From the NCBI RefSeq assembly GCF_019059575.1, contig NW_024882029.1:186001-250000 (forward strand): a DNA stretch of 64,000 nucleotides, in the 5' to 3' direction. This stretch comes from Amphibalanus amphitrite (lineage: Eukaryota; Arthropoda; Thecostraca; Balanomorpha; Balanidae). A model generated the notes under the pieces. That model saw only the letters and a list, made by a program, of their open reading frames with translations. It was not told the DNA's origin and made no database searches. This document shows positions 1 through 11,800 of the stretch, piece by piece; positions within the stretch are counted from its first letter, which is position 1, and every line of letters starts with the position of its first letter. The translations under genes were made by a program, and so were the position numbers.

Positions 1-1902
1 GACATTGGAGAGGAAAAACAAGAATGCGTCGATATTTCAGAACGATGCGCCGAGCTTAGTTGCGAAAATGAAACAGTATGTGGCTTGAATTTGAATGAAA
101 TCCCACAATGTTTTCCCAGTAATGTCACAGAGCTTCAGACTTGCGAATCAGAACAGGACAGACTGAATGAGCCCTGCCCTTACGGCACCAGTGTCCAAGG
201 CTTTGGACAAGGATGCACCTTCTGCAAAGTCGATGAGCCAGATGAGATGAGAGTCTGTTTTTTGGACCCCAGTGAGCTCATGATCGAGTGTGTAGACATA
301 TCTAAGGAATGTGAGCTTCTGGATTGCGAATTGCCAGGTATGTGCGTGTTAAACTTAAACAAAACACCAGAATGTCTGCGGAACTCTTCCGATTTGTACG
401 AGAACTGCGATACGGAAGAATTCAGACTTGCCCAGCCGTGTCCAATTGACTTCTCAATTGTGGGATTCGGGGAGATATGCACATACTGCAGTAGTAGCTC
501 AGATGGTCCCGAACCGACTGCCCCCACTAGTGTCAGCCCGTCAGTCATAATCCCAACAACGATGGCGCCCTTATCGGCACGCAGCTCCCCTTCTTTCACC
601 TGTTATATCGGGGTGTACCAAGGCAAGCTCACTTTTCCATGCAAGGACTTCAGCGCAACGTGCCGAAGGTGCTCGAGGAGGGGCAAGATCTGTGTTCGGA
701 ACATGTATCAAGAGATGAAATGTGTGACCAAGCAGGACCTGGAGCAGTATCATGCCGTGTGTGGTTCCCGGCGGAAGCGCGAGTTCCGCAGATGTCCCGA
801 CGATTTTGAGCCAGCGGGCTACAGTGCCGGCTGCACATATTGCTGGCAGCTCTCGCCGAAACGCGTTTGTCGAGTCACGGACGGTCAGGCCAGGTGTTCT
901 CCTCTGCCGCGGTGGTGTCAGAACTGTCCCGACAGCACCACCTGCGTCCTGGACACTGATGGCAGGGCGTGGTGCGCCACCTTCCAGATTCTATCTCACT
1001 ACAGCAGCAGCCCCAAAACGGAGCAGGTGCGGCTACTGGTACCCTGCCCGCCGGGCCAGGTGGCAGAGGCGTTCGGAGCCGGTCGCAACTACTGCCGACC
1101 GCGGGTTGGACCACGCGCCTGCCTGGTCTCACGCCACGGCGGCCGCTGCCAAGACATTGGACGCCTGTGTCAACGGCAGGGATGTGGCCGCACACAGACC
1201 TGCGTGGTTGGTACTGACGAGAAGGTGCGCTGTGTGGACCCGAATGTCCTGCAGATGCTGTACAGGAAGAACTGTGGCTCGGAGTTGCAGGGCCTCCTGC
1301 GGCCGTGCGCCGATGGCGGCGCTGTCGAGGCTTTCGGTCAGCGATGCACCTATTGTCGGCCTCGCCCCACTCGTCCAGCGGTAGCGAAAAAACGAGCATG
1401 TTTTCCAAACCGGGCAGGACCAATGTGTGTCGATATTTCAGTAGCATGCATGCGAATGGGCTGCAGTGCGATATCCAAAGGCACCTCGAAACTGTGTGTA
1501 CGGGATAGCAATACAGCCAACGTCAAGTGTGTGGACCCTCGGGTGCTGCGGCAGCACAAGAAACACTGCGGCAGCGAGCTGGAGCGGCTGACATCACCGT
1601 GTCCCAGGGGCAGCGTACCGGCCCTCTTCGGAGCCGGCTGCAACTACTGCAGCGTCTGTATCGCCATCATCAACGGCCAGTGTGTGACTGTTGACATGAT
1701 AGAGAAGGGCTGCGGGCGAATTCATTGTCGCAGAGGAACCCAGTGCGTCCTGCAGCGCTTCAGCGGCACATTCTCGTGCAAGTCGATGGCGCGGCGGATC
1801 CCCGCTTGTGGCACGCCGAGCGAGAGAAAGGACAAGCCCTGCACCCGGAGATTCTCCTTCAAAGCACCACTGGCGTTCGGTGTGAACTGCAACTACTGCT
1901 GA
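1..1902 (+). CDS. Secreted-type tandem cysteine-rich repeat protein, 3' end (partial)
   Basis: The frame is open from base 1 to the TGA at 1900-1902, so this is the 3' part of a gene that starts left of the window. An internal TTG at 85 is not a real start. The product is a chain of about seven modules of 75-85 residues: roughly 1-231 (partial), 253-489, 601-843, 862-1095, 1111-1356, 1396-1650 and 1657-1902. A full module has ten cysteines and shares C-V-D-I near its start, P-C-P in the middle and F-G-x-x-C-x-Y-C at its end; the last module ends at the stop. A Ser/Thr/Pro-rich linker (about 490-600) separates modules 2 and 3 and could be O-glycosylated. Module 4 reads FGAGRNYC, with Arg where the others have Cys. 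The cysteine pattern suggests a disulfide-bonded extracellular protein, but no signal peptide is in view. I do not recognise the family. No intron is visible. Confidence 0.75.
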   Translation, partial: DIGEEKQECVDISERCAELSCENETVCGLNLNEIPQCFPSNVTELQTCESEQDRLNEPCPYGTSVQGFGQGCTFCKVDEPDEMRVCFLDPSELMIECVDISKECELLDCELPGMCVLNLNKTPECLRNSSDLYENCDTEEFRLAQPCPIDFSIVGFGEICTYCSSSSDGPEPTAPTSVSPSVIIPTTMAPLSARSSPSFTCYIGVYQGKLTFPCKDFSATCRRCSRRGKICVRNMYQEMKCVTKQDLEQYHAVCGSRRKREFRRCPDDFEPAGYSAGCTYCWQLSPKRVCRVTDGQARCSPLPRWCQNCPDSTTCVLDTDGRAWCATFQILSHYSSSPKTEQVRLLVPCPPGQVAEAFGAGRNYCRPRVGPRACLVSRHGGRCQDIGRLCQRQGCGRTQTCVVGTDEKVRCVDPNVLQMLYRKNCGSELQGLLRPCADGGAVEAFGQRCTYCRPRPTRPAVAKKRACFPNRAGPMCVDISVACMRMGCSAISKGTSKLCVRDSNTANVKCVDPRVLRQHKKHCGSELERLTSPCPRGSVPALFGAGCNYCSVCIAIINGQCVTVDMIEKGCGRIHCRRGTQCVLQRFSGTFSCKSMARRIPACGTPSERKDKPCTRRFSFKAPLAFGVNCNYC

Positions 1903-2022
1903 AAGGCTCATGGTGTTGGTATCTCTTTCTATAGAATCATAGATATCGCTATGGTTGAAATGAGTTGGTTATGTGTAAACTGAGCAGTTTGGGGTGTGGT
2001 ATGTCTCAGCCTACAACTGTCT

Positions 2023-2028
2023 AATAAA
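2023..2028 (+). terminator. AATAAA polyadenylation signal of the cysteine-rich gene
   Basis: A canonical AATAAA lies about 120 bases after the stop of the cysteine-rich gene. It fits a short 3' UTR that would end before the MITE at 2167. Confidence 0.5.
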
Positions 2029-2166
2029 TCCGAAGTAATAACAAAAAGGCATGTTTCACGAACACGAACCAATACTTATTTATACAGAGGAACAAATGTA
2101 GAAAGTAGCTGTTTTTATTTCATTAGTTCATTCCAACTAGCAAAAAATGTGTTGCCGATTTATCAC

Positions 2167-2671
2167 TTAAAGGGACTATCCCACCTTCTAAAATGTTGTT
2201 AAAACCAGTTAAATTGTGCCCGACTTTATAGATTGGATGACCAGGAACACGGTTCTGGCATTTATTTTTCATTAAACATCTTAGGCTTCCCATATTCCAA
2301 ACACAAACTTTCAAATATGTGACGTCACAGCCCAAAATTACCTCCTTCCCCAGGCCACATTACTGTCATAAAGCTGATTCTTTTTACTCTGTAGGCACCA
2401 CAACAAAGTTCAGACCAAGTTTAAAGCGATTTTTCAACGAACAAACCCATTTAAATCAGAATGACTAAACGAGGTGACGTCACACTAACGGTCGCTCCAT
2501 GTTGAAGATAGGGCCTTGCACAAGGCCCATTTTCAAATGAAGGGAACGAATTTCTTCAACACCAAGAGGCCGCGGGGGTTGCAACCTAGATAGATAGTGG
2601 TTTCTGAACCTCGCCGCAAACTTGGCTATCTCAACTCAAACCCCATGTTAAAGGTGGGATAGTCCCTTTAA
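2167..2671. mobile_element. TTAA-flanked MITE, family B, copy 1
   Basis: TTAA occurs at both ends (2167-2170 and 2668-2671). The terminal inverted repeats start TTAAAGGGACTATCCCACC and match each other over about 20 bases. No coding capacity is seen. The last 60 bases match those of the copy at 12530-13015 (shared run GGCTATCTCAACTCAAA). TTAA target use fits the piggyBac superfamily, but the termini differ from those of the E0-E8 family. Confidence 0.8.
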
Positions 2672-4996
2672 ACGCTTGATTGCACCTCATGGTGGGACGC
2701 AAAGACATAAACAAATTTGTCTTTGCATCTATAGGGTGTCCTGAAAAATTGTTGACAAGCTCCAACCGCGTGCTTTTTCGTCAATACTTCTGAATCAGCC
2801 TGAAATTCAACGTCGACACTTTACATAGGCAATGGTGACAGCCGTCCTCAAGCAGAGTAGTTGTTCTCAAATGCATTCGACCCTTCACGAGCTCACAAAA
2901 AGCGTTTACCTCTGGCCATTGCATGGGTCACACATGAGAATGGAGGTCGCAAAATCAGGTGAGTTGCGAAACTCTTCGTTCCAGGAGTAGGGGAGAGTGG
3001 GCAAAGCGGCCACCCTAATGCTTCGCACGATGACGACGCTTGATTTTTAAACTTAACTAGATTCTGGCCATACCAATGTGATCCATATTAAAGGGATTAC
3101 CAGGGTGTGATAAATTGAAAGGAATCGGTATAAATTGTATATGGTTGAGTTCCCCGGAAATTTCTGAGCCTAGCAATATAGGTAAAATGCACACCCGTGC
3201 CCTACTTTGCGAGTAAATGCCGTTTCCAAATCGGCTCATTTTCGCGAAACACGACTGATTTGGCTCATCCCTGTATTGTAAGCAACGAGAAGCCTTGCAA
3301 AATTCTGCCGGGCTGCATATATCGATCTGGATTTCGGAAATTGGTATTTGAGTGAGGTGTTCTTAAAAAGGATTGAAAAGAAAATTGGAAAATTCAAGAT
3401 TTGTCATAAAAAGGTTGAAGAATATCAGCAAGGATTTTTTAATGATTCATATACCTATCATTATTGACAGGTCGCTATGAGCCAAATCAAGATAATAATA
3501 TTTGATTATTGATGCTGTTTATTTGCAGGATTTTCAACTAAATTTTAGGCCAGGCCCTTCTTTCTTGAAAAACTGTGAAATACAACCTACCCCAGTTGTA
3601 TATACAGCAGGATGCCGGCAAGCCTGGTGAGCTGCAAGCAGGTACAACAGCAGCAACGGCGACGAAGAGCACCCCTCGGCAACAGCAACCACAGCGATGA
3701 CATGATCTATGGCATTCATTTACTCGAACTTGTCCATGCAAGTTACGACAGCAGGCTCGCGTACTACGGAAAGTAACTGAAAATGCAGTGGCAAAACTAT
3801 TTAAGACTGTCAATAGAGCTCACTAGCAAAGGCTACTCAGTTTCAAAAATAGTGGGTCGATCGGTCATCGTAAAATAAATAGAAAGCATCGCTCAAATTT
3901 TTTGATATCTGTTAAGCAGCGATTTTAGGAAAATAACACGAAAATGGTCCTGCTAAGGACAATTGGTCCGAAAATCTGTTGAATTATAAAACATTTGACC
4001 TTTGAAGTTCACAAAGGCAGATCTGAGAATCGCTAGTTCTGCCGGACAAAAAAAAAACATCCGACAAAACCGCATGATGGGACAGGTTTCGGCCGTTAAA
4101 AAAAAAGCTTTCCTGAGGTCGGCGATACATTCTGCTACGACATGATGCAAAAAATTACCTCTGGCGCTTTCCGTTCGGTCAGGAACGAGGTCAGGAGATT
4201 GAAAGTAAGTAGCCATTTATTAGCCTCCGTCAACTGACGGAGCGACTGAAATCGGTATGGGCAAATATATTTGAAGCTACAACAAAGGGTTTGGTTAACA
4301 ACATTCCAAATTAGTTGTCAAACCATGTCACATACCTAAGCATCAGGTACACCAAACGAACCATATATTTATGTGTAGTGTACGCATAAGCGTCAAAACC
4401 TAAGATTTTTGGCTGGTTCTCATGCGCTTCATGGCATGGGAGATGTGTCAATAGGCTTACGGGACACCCTGAGGTGTCTTATATGTATGAGGATTGAGGA
4501 TTGCGAGATAGAAATATCTATGTACTGTAGACACAGACGCAATGACGAATAACCCGGTCCCACGGGTCCCACTACTAAAAAGGCACAATTCTGACCTTTT
4601 AAAAAATCAGGTTTCAAACGCTTAACTTAATCCACAACGTAAACTTTCTTGTAATTACAGCCTCGGCCTAGGTGTAGTAGATAAGCTCACTTTATATGGA
4701 AAGTGAATCCGTTATATGATTCCGGGGAGACATAAAGAAAATGAGAGAATTAAGATATGCAAATAACATGAATATGGCACAGGCAAGCACTTTGTTTACA
4801 GCGCTTTAAAATGTATCCTGCCAGATAAAGTCGGCCATTTTTCTTTAACTTAGGAAAAATCATCAAATCAATTAAAACATTATGTTCATGATGTCATATA
4901 CCCGTAAGGAGCATGATACAAAACAAGGGTTTGGCGATATGCTGTACCTATACCTACTCTAAATTATGATCGGTGAAGTTCTTTAGATGTTTCTTC
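2672..4996. other. Non-coding stretch, no gene recognised
   Basis: AT-rich sequence with only short, unconvincing open frames. A CAG-rich patch at 3600-3700 shows no gene hallmark. GGGTGTCC-type motifs at about 2732 and, inverted, at about 4459-4472 may be ends of old transposons. I looked here for the missing final KChIP exon on the minus strand and did not find it. Confidence 0.5.
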
Positions 4997-5998
4997 TAAA
5001 ATCGCGCACGGACGGGCAGGGGTGGATATCCGCTCCTCTCTGGGGGGTTTTCATGAATAGTGAAAAACGCCGCGTGCAGCCCCGAGAAATTTGACATGGC
5101 TATTTCTTCATTAATTTCACACATTTGTGTGCAAGTTATGACCTCCTACCTTGAAAGTTCAGGTCATCAGGTCACTTTGAATGACCAAACCTCAAATCAC
5201 TTCTTTTGCAACTTTGTCACCGTGGGCCACAGTATGTAGGGGACATAGCCCTAGCCCTATGAATGTTGCAGGATGTATGAAAAAGGCCATAGGTATAAAC
5301 TGTTTTTATTCAAAAGGGCTCTGGCTCCATGTTTTCCGAAGAAGCACGTGTTTTAACCACCAAAACATATACGGCCTTGACCAAAACGGGCAAAAACTGA
5401 ACTTGAGAAAATCGAACGTCGGCTAATTTCAACATGTGATTTATTCCCGACAATATTCATTGGCACGTTTTGAAGCTAGACGTTAGAACAGTGGTGATGT
5501 CATGCCGTCAAACTTGCATTGAAATGTAACGTATAACTATATCATAGACAGAACCGCTTACGCGATTTAACTCGGTAACATTGAAAACGAAGTTTCCCTC
5601 AAATTCGTTGACACTGTGTCATCGTTTGAGGTCACACGACGTGAGGTCAACTTTTTACCTTGACCTTACGAGTCAACACATAATTGTTCTATGCGGATTG
5701 ACGAGCGGATCACGACGGTGTCATTAGTTCATTCCTATAGCATGATTACTTCAAAAGTTATGATCGAAAACTCTCTTAATCTCTAGCGCCGCTATTTTGA
5801 CTATTTTGACCCCTGTGAAGTCGCTTTTGACCTCACCTGAAAATGTCATTTGAAATCATTGTAGCCCTTGTCCTTCTGTATCCAATGTCTTTTACCGCTT
5901 GTCGCTAGCTTGCCCCTTCTCGAGATCTAAGGGGGGCGGTTATCCGCCATTCCCCGTCGGTGCGAAGTTGGCGCGGAGGCCGTTAGTGCGCGAGTTAA
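4997..5998. mobile_element. E0: decayed member of the asymmetric TTAA element family
   Basis: The right end carries TTAA (5995-5998) and the long-end layout: an outer motif, a spacer and a second copy ending in ACGGGG. Just inside is a G-run/C-run hairpin with GCGGTTATCCGC (about 5933-5955). The left end at about 4997 is eroded (TAAA instead of TTAA) but keeps GCGCACGGACGGGCAGGGG and a matching GGATATCC hairpin. The right half is clearly homologous to the right half of E2, including GCGCCGC(T/C)ATTTTGACT and TTTACCGCTTGTCGCTA. Several AGGTCA/TGACCT half-sites are present. Confidence 0.65.
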
Positions 5999-7811
5999 TA
6001 CAGTTGCTTTGAGTTCGTATTTGCTATCTTCTTTTATGGGTCGAAACAAAGCAATAAGGAATGAAAACTTTATTTCACTCAATCCGCACGTATAATAGGT
6101 GTTTTTCATCTTGCACTGATTAAACAAGTTTTGCTCGTCTCTTCACCTTTCACGACGCTTCTAAATGCGTGAACTGCGCACACGCACACACACACAGTGC
6201 ATATGCTATCGTAATTTGGAAGTTTTTGGAGGTATTGCACTTGTTACCTTCGCTGCACAGTGGAGTCACAGCGCAAAAAAGTGTGTTTACTCTTCCAGTT
6301 TTGTACCGAAGCAGTTATCCTTCAACACGGGATTGTTGAGCAATTTGCTGTTAGGCCTTAAATTACGCGAGCTAATGATGTTGGCGGCTGTATGCGTCCC
6401 CAAATAAACATCTGTCGGTGTGCGCTAGCACCGACACGGTGTTTGGCAGGTCTCACGGAGCGCACTTGCACCAAACACCACGGCCGACTCGGCGCCAGCC
6501 GTTACTGGAAACGAGTCAGTTCCGGTCTGTGCTTGAGTTCGACATCGATCGGCATCTTTGAGGCAGTCTCCGTGCGACATCATCTATAGCGATGTTTTGG
6601 CTGTGGTTGCTAAGAGTCATCGAGGATGTGGGCGAGATCTATCGAGATTCTATCGTTTGCCTACAGGGGTTATATAATATGAGTTTAAGCAGAATCGCCA
6701 AAGTCCCAGAATATGTCATCAAGTAAAAGGGTAAGATCTAAGAAAAATTATATTTCATGTTTGCAGGAAATGTCCGTCATAGCGAAATGGCTACTACATA
6801 AACTAGACTGCTTGCGTTCGTTTTGGCTAAAACGTTGCTGTTGACTGAGCCTGCTAGTATGTATATCAATAACGGTGGCTCCCTCGGCAGTATCCTCAGT
6901 ATTTATTGAAATGCTCATGACACATGCCTCTCGGTCTGGTGCGTTCGGTTTCAATTTTCCATCCGCCGGCTGAAGCCGAATTGGAGCCGTTTCTGAGAAA
7001 CGGCCCGAGTCCGGGCAGGATCGCGCTCGTTTGGAGGCGGCGTTGTCACCACAACTTGCCATCGAACGTGTCGCCTTATTGCAGTCCGGTATCTGAGCGC
7101 CGCATTGGCGTCGGACGCCGGCGCCGGCCAGGCCCGACCATGGCGTCGGGCCTGAGTGGTATCCGATGGGTGTCGTGCTCGCCGCGCGACTGTCGACCGG
7201 TGCGCCGCCGCGCCGCGCGCTGCCAACGGGAGCCGGGTGGCGGCGTGTCACCGCCAGCTGAGAGAACCGCTGCCAACCGATCGACGAGCTGTGCCCCCGG
7301 CCAGCATCGGCGCCGATGAAGAGGGCCGAGGGATGACGGACCCCTCTAGATGAGCGCGCAGTTCTCTATAAGGCTGTTAAATCTCCTTTGAGTAGAGTGA
7401 ATATAGACAACCGTTATCGTTTTCAGCCTGTGGTGGATGTTTTCCCCAACCTTGCTTCCAATCGGCTTGACTAATAAATCACGCCAAATGGAATGAGTAG
7501 AGCTTCTATCGATAGGCACCAATGTCCATAAATCTCAATTTCTTGGGACAAACAAAGCATCCTAGGGGCTCGTCGGTCTTGGCTAAGGCAGAATTACTTA
7601 AGTGCAGTCTTTTTGTCCCGTATCCAGATTGCGACATCGACAAAACGTTGAAGGGTCTCAGAATTGTTGAGCATGATGAAGGGTCATCAGTGATGAAGCG
7701 ATGGGCGTTGGACAACATATTGCCACCATGTCACATTCCAATGCTATTGGAAAATGTTTATGCTTTCCTTCATCGATTGAGTGCATTTGTCATCATCACA
7801 AGCCCAGGTAT
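5999..7811. other. Non-coding stretch with GC-rich island (about 6900-7350)
   Basis: AT-rich flanks surround a GC- and CpG-rich block at about 6900-7350. Open frames exist on both strands (up to 167 codons on the minus strand, 6748-7251), but they look like products of high GC content: both strands are open and no domain or splice context is recognised. It might be a regulatory island; no gene is supported. Confidence 0.45.
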
Positions 7812-8113
7812 TATTGGTGCCAATCTGAATTTCTTTTCTTGGAATTCCAATTTTTGTCCAATTCCAATTTGGAATTTGGACGGAATTCTTAACATTTTTG
7901 GAAATTAATCGGAACACAAGGCCTTTAAAATTAAAAATTTTAAAACGGAGGCCTTTAAAACGCTTTTAAACACTTTTATAATTTACGCAAAAAATTCAAA
8001 AATCGCTAAAAATTGGAATAGTCCCCGCTTTGGACAAAATTGGAAATTTACTTGGCAATTTCTTGGAATTGGATCGGAATTGGAATTGAAATTTCATGAA
8101 ATTGGCACCACTA
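7812..8113. mobile_element. hAT-type MITE, 302 bp, 8-bp target duplication
   Basis: The 8-bp direct repeat CCAGGTAT flanks the element (7804-7811 and 8114-8121). The ends are inverted repeats: TATTGGTGCCAAT on the left and, reverse-complemented, TAGTGGTGCCAAT on the right. The interior is AT-rich with several AATTCCAATTT-like words and has no coding capacity. An 8-bp duplication is typical of the hAT superfamily. Confidence 0.75.
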
Positions 8114-8398
8114 CCAGGTATGTTGAAAAGGTATCAGCTTTTAGCTTAAAGCATGGCATCACTTCCATAACAAAAGGAAACGGAAAAAAAATAAAGAGAT
8201 GATGGTATGGTGACGGCGAGGAATCTTCCAGCAAATAATGTTAGATAGGTAGATCAGACACCTCTCAAAATAAAAAGTTAATTGTTACTTTTACAGCTTT
8301 TTGATTATGATGATAGATACGCAGTTCATCGTGACCTATCATAAACTATCTGGATCTGAGGTTTTCAAAGGATCAAAACTTTGCTAAACGGGTTCCCA

Positions 8399-8452
8399 CT
8401 CTCTCCTCTCTTCCCCCCTCTCTCTCACTCTCTCTCACTCTCTCTCACTCTC

Positions 8453-8530
<78 letters not shown>

Positions 8531-8540
8531 TATCACTCCC
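8399..8540. repeat. (CT)n microsatellite
   Basis: A long CT tract with a few interruptions, about 60 bases beyond the donor end of the 8606-8818 KChIP exon. On the minus strand it is a GA tract within the intron. Confidence 0.95.
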
Positions 8541-8605
8541 TCTACCCTCCCACCTTGTCAGTCTACAGCAGCGAGTGATTTGACTATAGTGTGTTAACAA
8601 CTCAC

Positions 8606-8818
8606 ATGGAAGATGGTGTCCACATGACTTCTGGCCGCGTTCGGGTCGATGCGCGGCACCACCTGGCGCCCCAGCATGTCGTAGATGGCGGTGACCACCA
8701 GCTGCATCTCGTGCTTGGTGATGAGCCCGTCGCCGTCCAGGTCGTACAGGTCAAACACCCAGCGCACCTTCTCGTCGGTGGTGCCGCGCGACACCCGCGA
8801 CAGCGCGTGAAGAAAGTC
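8606..8818 (-). CDS. KCNIP: KChIP exon with EF-hand 3
   Basis: A 213-base exon, in frame at both ends (71 codons). The acceptor is ...GGCGGCAG/GACTTT and the donor CCAT/GTGAGT. It encodes DFLHALSRVSRGTTDEKVRW, then EF-hand 3 with a fully canonical loop D-L-D-G-D-G-L-I-T-K-H-E, and ends at ARSHVDTIFH. If the donor were not used, translation would stop four codons later (V-S-C-stop), giving a form without EF-hand 4. Confidence 0.92.
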
Positions 8819-11800
8819 CTGCCGCCGGCAGGGTGGAGGGGATCGTCAGCTTTGCAACGGTTAGTTACACAGGGGCGGTCAGTTACAAGGGGCCGTCAGT
8901 AACACAGGGGTCGTCAGTTACACAGGGGCCGTCAATTACACTGAGGGGCCGTCAGTTACACAGGGGCCTTCAGTTGCACAGGGTCCGTCAGTTACACAGG
9001 GGCCGTCAGTTACACAGGGGCCGTCAGTTACACAGGGTCCGTCAGTTACACAGGGTGTCAGCTACTCAGGGACTGTTAGCTACACAGGGGCCGTCTCGGT
9101 TACACAGGGACTGTTAGCTACACAGGGGCCGTCAGTAACACAGGGCGTCAGCGCAGGGCCGTCAGTTACACACGGTCCGTCAGTTACACAGGGGCCGTCA
9201 GTTACACAGGGACTGTGTAAGTGACCATAGAGGGACTGTTAGCTACACAGGGACTGCTAGCTACACAGGGGCCGTCAGTTACACAGGGCGTCAGCACAGG
9301 GCCGTCAGTTACACAGGGGCTGTTAGCTACACAGGGGCCGTCAGTTACACAGGGACTGTTAGTTAAGCTACACAGGGGCCGTCAGTTACACAGGGGCCGT
9401 CAGTTACACAGGGTCCGTCAGTTACACAGGGTGTCAGCTACTCAGGGACTGTTAGCTACACAGGGGCCGTCTCGGTTACACAGGGACTGTTAGCTACACA
9501 GGGGCCGTCAGTAACACAGGGCGTCAGCGCAGGGCCGTCAGTTACACACGGTCCGTCAGTTACACAGGGGCCGTCAGTTACACAGGGACTGTGTAAGTGA
9601 CCATAGAGGGACTGTTAGCTACACAGGGACTGCTAGCTACACAGGGGCCGTCAGTTACACAGGGCGTCAGCACAGGGCCGTCAGTTACACAGGGCCCGGG
9701 GCCGTCAGTTACACAGGGGCTGTTAGCTACACAGGGGCCGTCAGTTACACAGGGACTGTTAGTTAAGCTACACAGGGGCCGTCAGTTACACAGGGGCTGT
9801 TAGCTACACAGGGGCCGTCAGTTACACAGGATCCGTCAGTTACACAGGGGCCGTCAGTTACACAGGGGCCGTCAGTTACACAGGAACTGTTAGCTACACA
9901 GGGGCCGTCAGTTACACAGGGGTCGTCAGTTACACAGGGGCCGTCAGTTACACAGGGGTCGTCAGTTACACAGGGCCGTCAGTTACACAGGGACCGTCGG
10001 TTACACAGGGGCTGTTAGCTACATAGGGGCCGTCAGTTACACAGGGCCGTCAGTTACCCGAAAGAGATGCAGTGCTTAAGAGTCTACTCATGTGGTAACT
10101 CACATCTGTTCAAGCACTTAATAGACATGAACATTATACATAATCGAATCTTGTGGATGAAGCTTTCTCAGTTTCAGTTTCAGTTGTTTCAGCTCAAGCT
10201 TTCTCTGTAGTTTCAGTTGAAATAATTGAACAAAACTACGACGATACAGCTTATGTGATATGTCATTCGATGAGAGCAACAGTGAAACACAACAGTTTTG
10301 CGGCCCTGTAATTGTTGAAATACTGGCAGCGAAGTGATATTATGCCCCGAGATATTGCTGGCGGTTTCAATTTGGCCATTGATTTATGGTCACTGCCGGG
10401 CCGGGCGCTCTTTCCTCCTGTCGCCTGTTACAGCTCATAAACATCACATCAGCTTGGTATTTATTACAGCGATCCCCATGGTAAGATTTAGAAATCCCGT
10501 CGATGGTCGACCAATCCCGTTAAAAGTGATCTCTTATGGGTGGCCATTGACACTTTGTGTCGGAGCATCGACCCACTGTGTCATCATAAATCAGCGGCGG
10601 AGAAGCATGACGTCATCGTTGCCGGAAGTGCAGTGGCTCTTGGTGGTGAAAAAAAGAGATGAAAAAGGAGAAATTATGAAACATTACTGCCGGCGAAACT
10701 CGTCGTTTTCCCACTAGTTAGCTCTTAGGTCTTAAGAAAGTCTCGAAACCTAATCGGTGATATAGCAAAAAGCATGTGACCATCAGAATATACAGTGCAT
10801 ATTTTCTGTTGGCTTTCAACTTACCTCGAAGTTGATTTGTCCACACTGATTGGGCCTCAGCGTGTTGAACACGTAGTGAGCGTACTGGTTGGCATCTGCG
10901 GGCAAAACCAGTGCAAGCGTTGTCTTCTAAAATGCTTAGCTGCTGCTGACTGCATTGGCCTAGACGTAGACGCTTCAACCAAGGAATGCCATCGTCTCTT
11001 CAACCACATTCAATGTAGGTACCGACAAATATCAGAAGTAAGCCTTAGTTACATACATACATATGTCCCATTGAAATGCGCTAGCTTCGTTCGAGAGATT
11101 AAATTAGAATCCTCATAGATACAGTCACTATTCGTTTTCCACATGACATGCTAAACAAGGTTGATATGCATACATTGGTGGAAGATATTTTTTCTGATAA
11201 AATATGCTGAAATAAACTGTCGAGTTACGCTTCATACTCTTCATACTCATACTCGCTCAACATCGACACATCACGGCTCTCAATGGGCGTCCGTTAGGGA
11301 CCTGTAAACTGGAATGGCGCTCTCCGCCGTCTCCGTTCCTCATTAACCCGCGCCCCACTGGGGGGGGGGGGCTATTTATAGCCCCCCCCTCCCGTTTTTC
11401 TGCAATAACTTCCAAACCGCTTGACGTATCGACGCCAAACTTTCAGTACCTTAGGCTGCATCAATTTGACACCTTGTGTCAAAATTTGAACTTCGTACCT
11501 ACTATAGGTCGGCCGGAAATGACGTCAGAGTGACGTCATGTTCGGCCGATTTCGACGCAAAACATTGAACCACAGCAATCGCTCCCAAGAGCTCAGTTTT
11601 TAAGCTAGATCCAATTTCTTTGCATGAGAGGACTCAGAATAGACTGCGCTATCAAACTGCCGTCTCGGATTTTCGAAATTTTGAAAATTTTGAAAATTTT
11701 ATATAATAATATCCAAAATTTATATTTTTACATTTTTTTTCAAAAAGTTTTTGACTTTTCAAAAAAACGGGAATATATGTGATAGAACGCATTATTATGA

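Noticed and set aside
2732-4472. Mariner-like element bounded by GGGTGTCC motifs
   Set aside because: The two motifs are inverted, but the similarity is short, no clear target duplication is seen and no transposase frame lies between; may be unrelated ends.
6748-7319. Overlapping frames of 131 and 167 codons in a GC island
   Set aside because: Both strands are open, no domain is recognised, and a KChIP final exon was sought here without success.
8833-9803. Plus-strand frames with repeated SVTQGP peptide
   Set aside because: They follow the 18-bp minisatellite exactly and shift frame between blocks; this is repeat-derived reading, not a protein.
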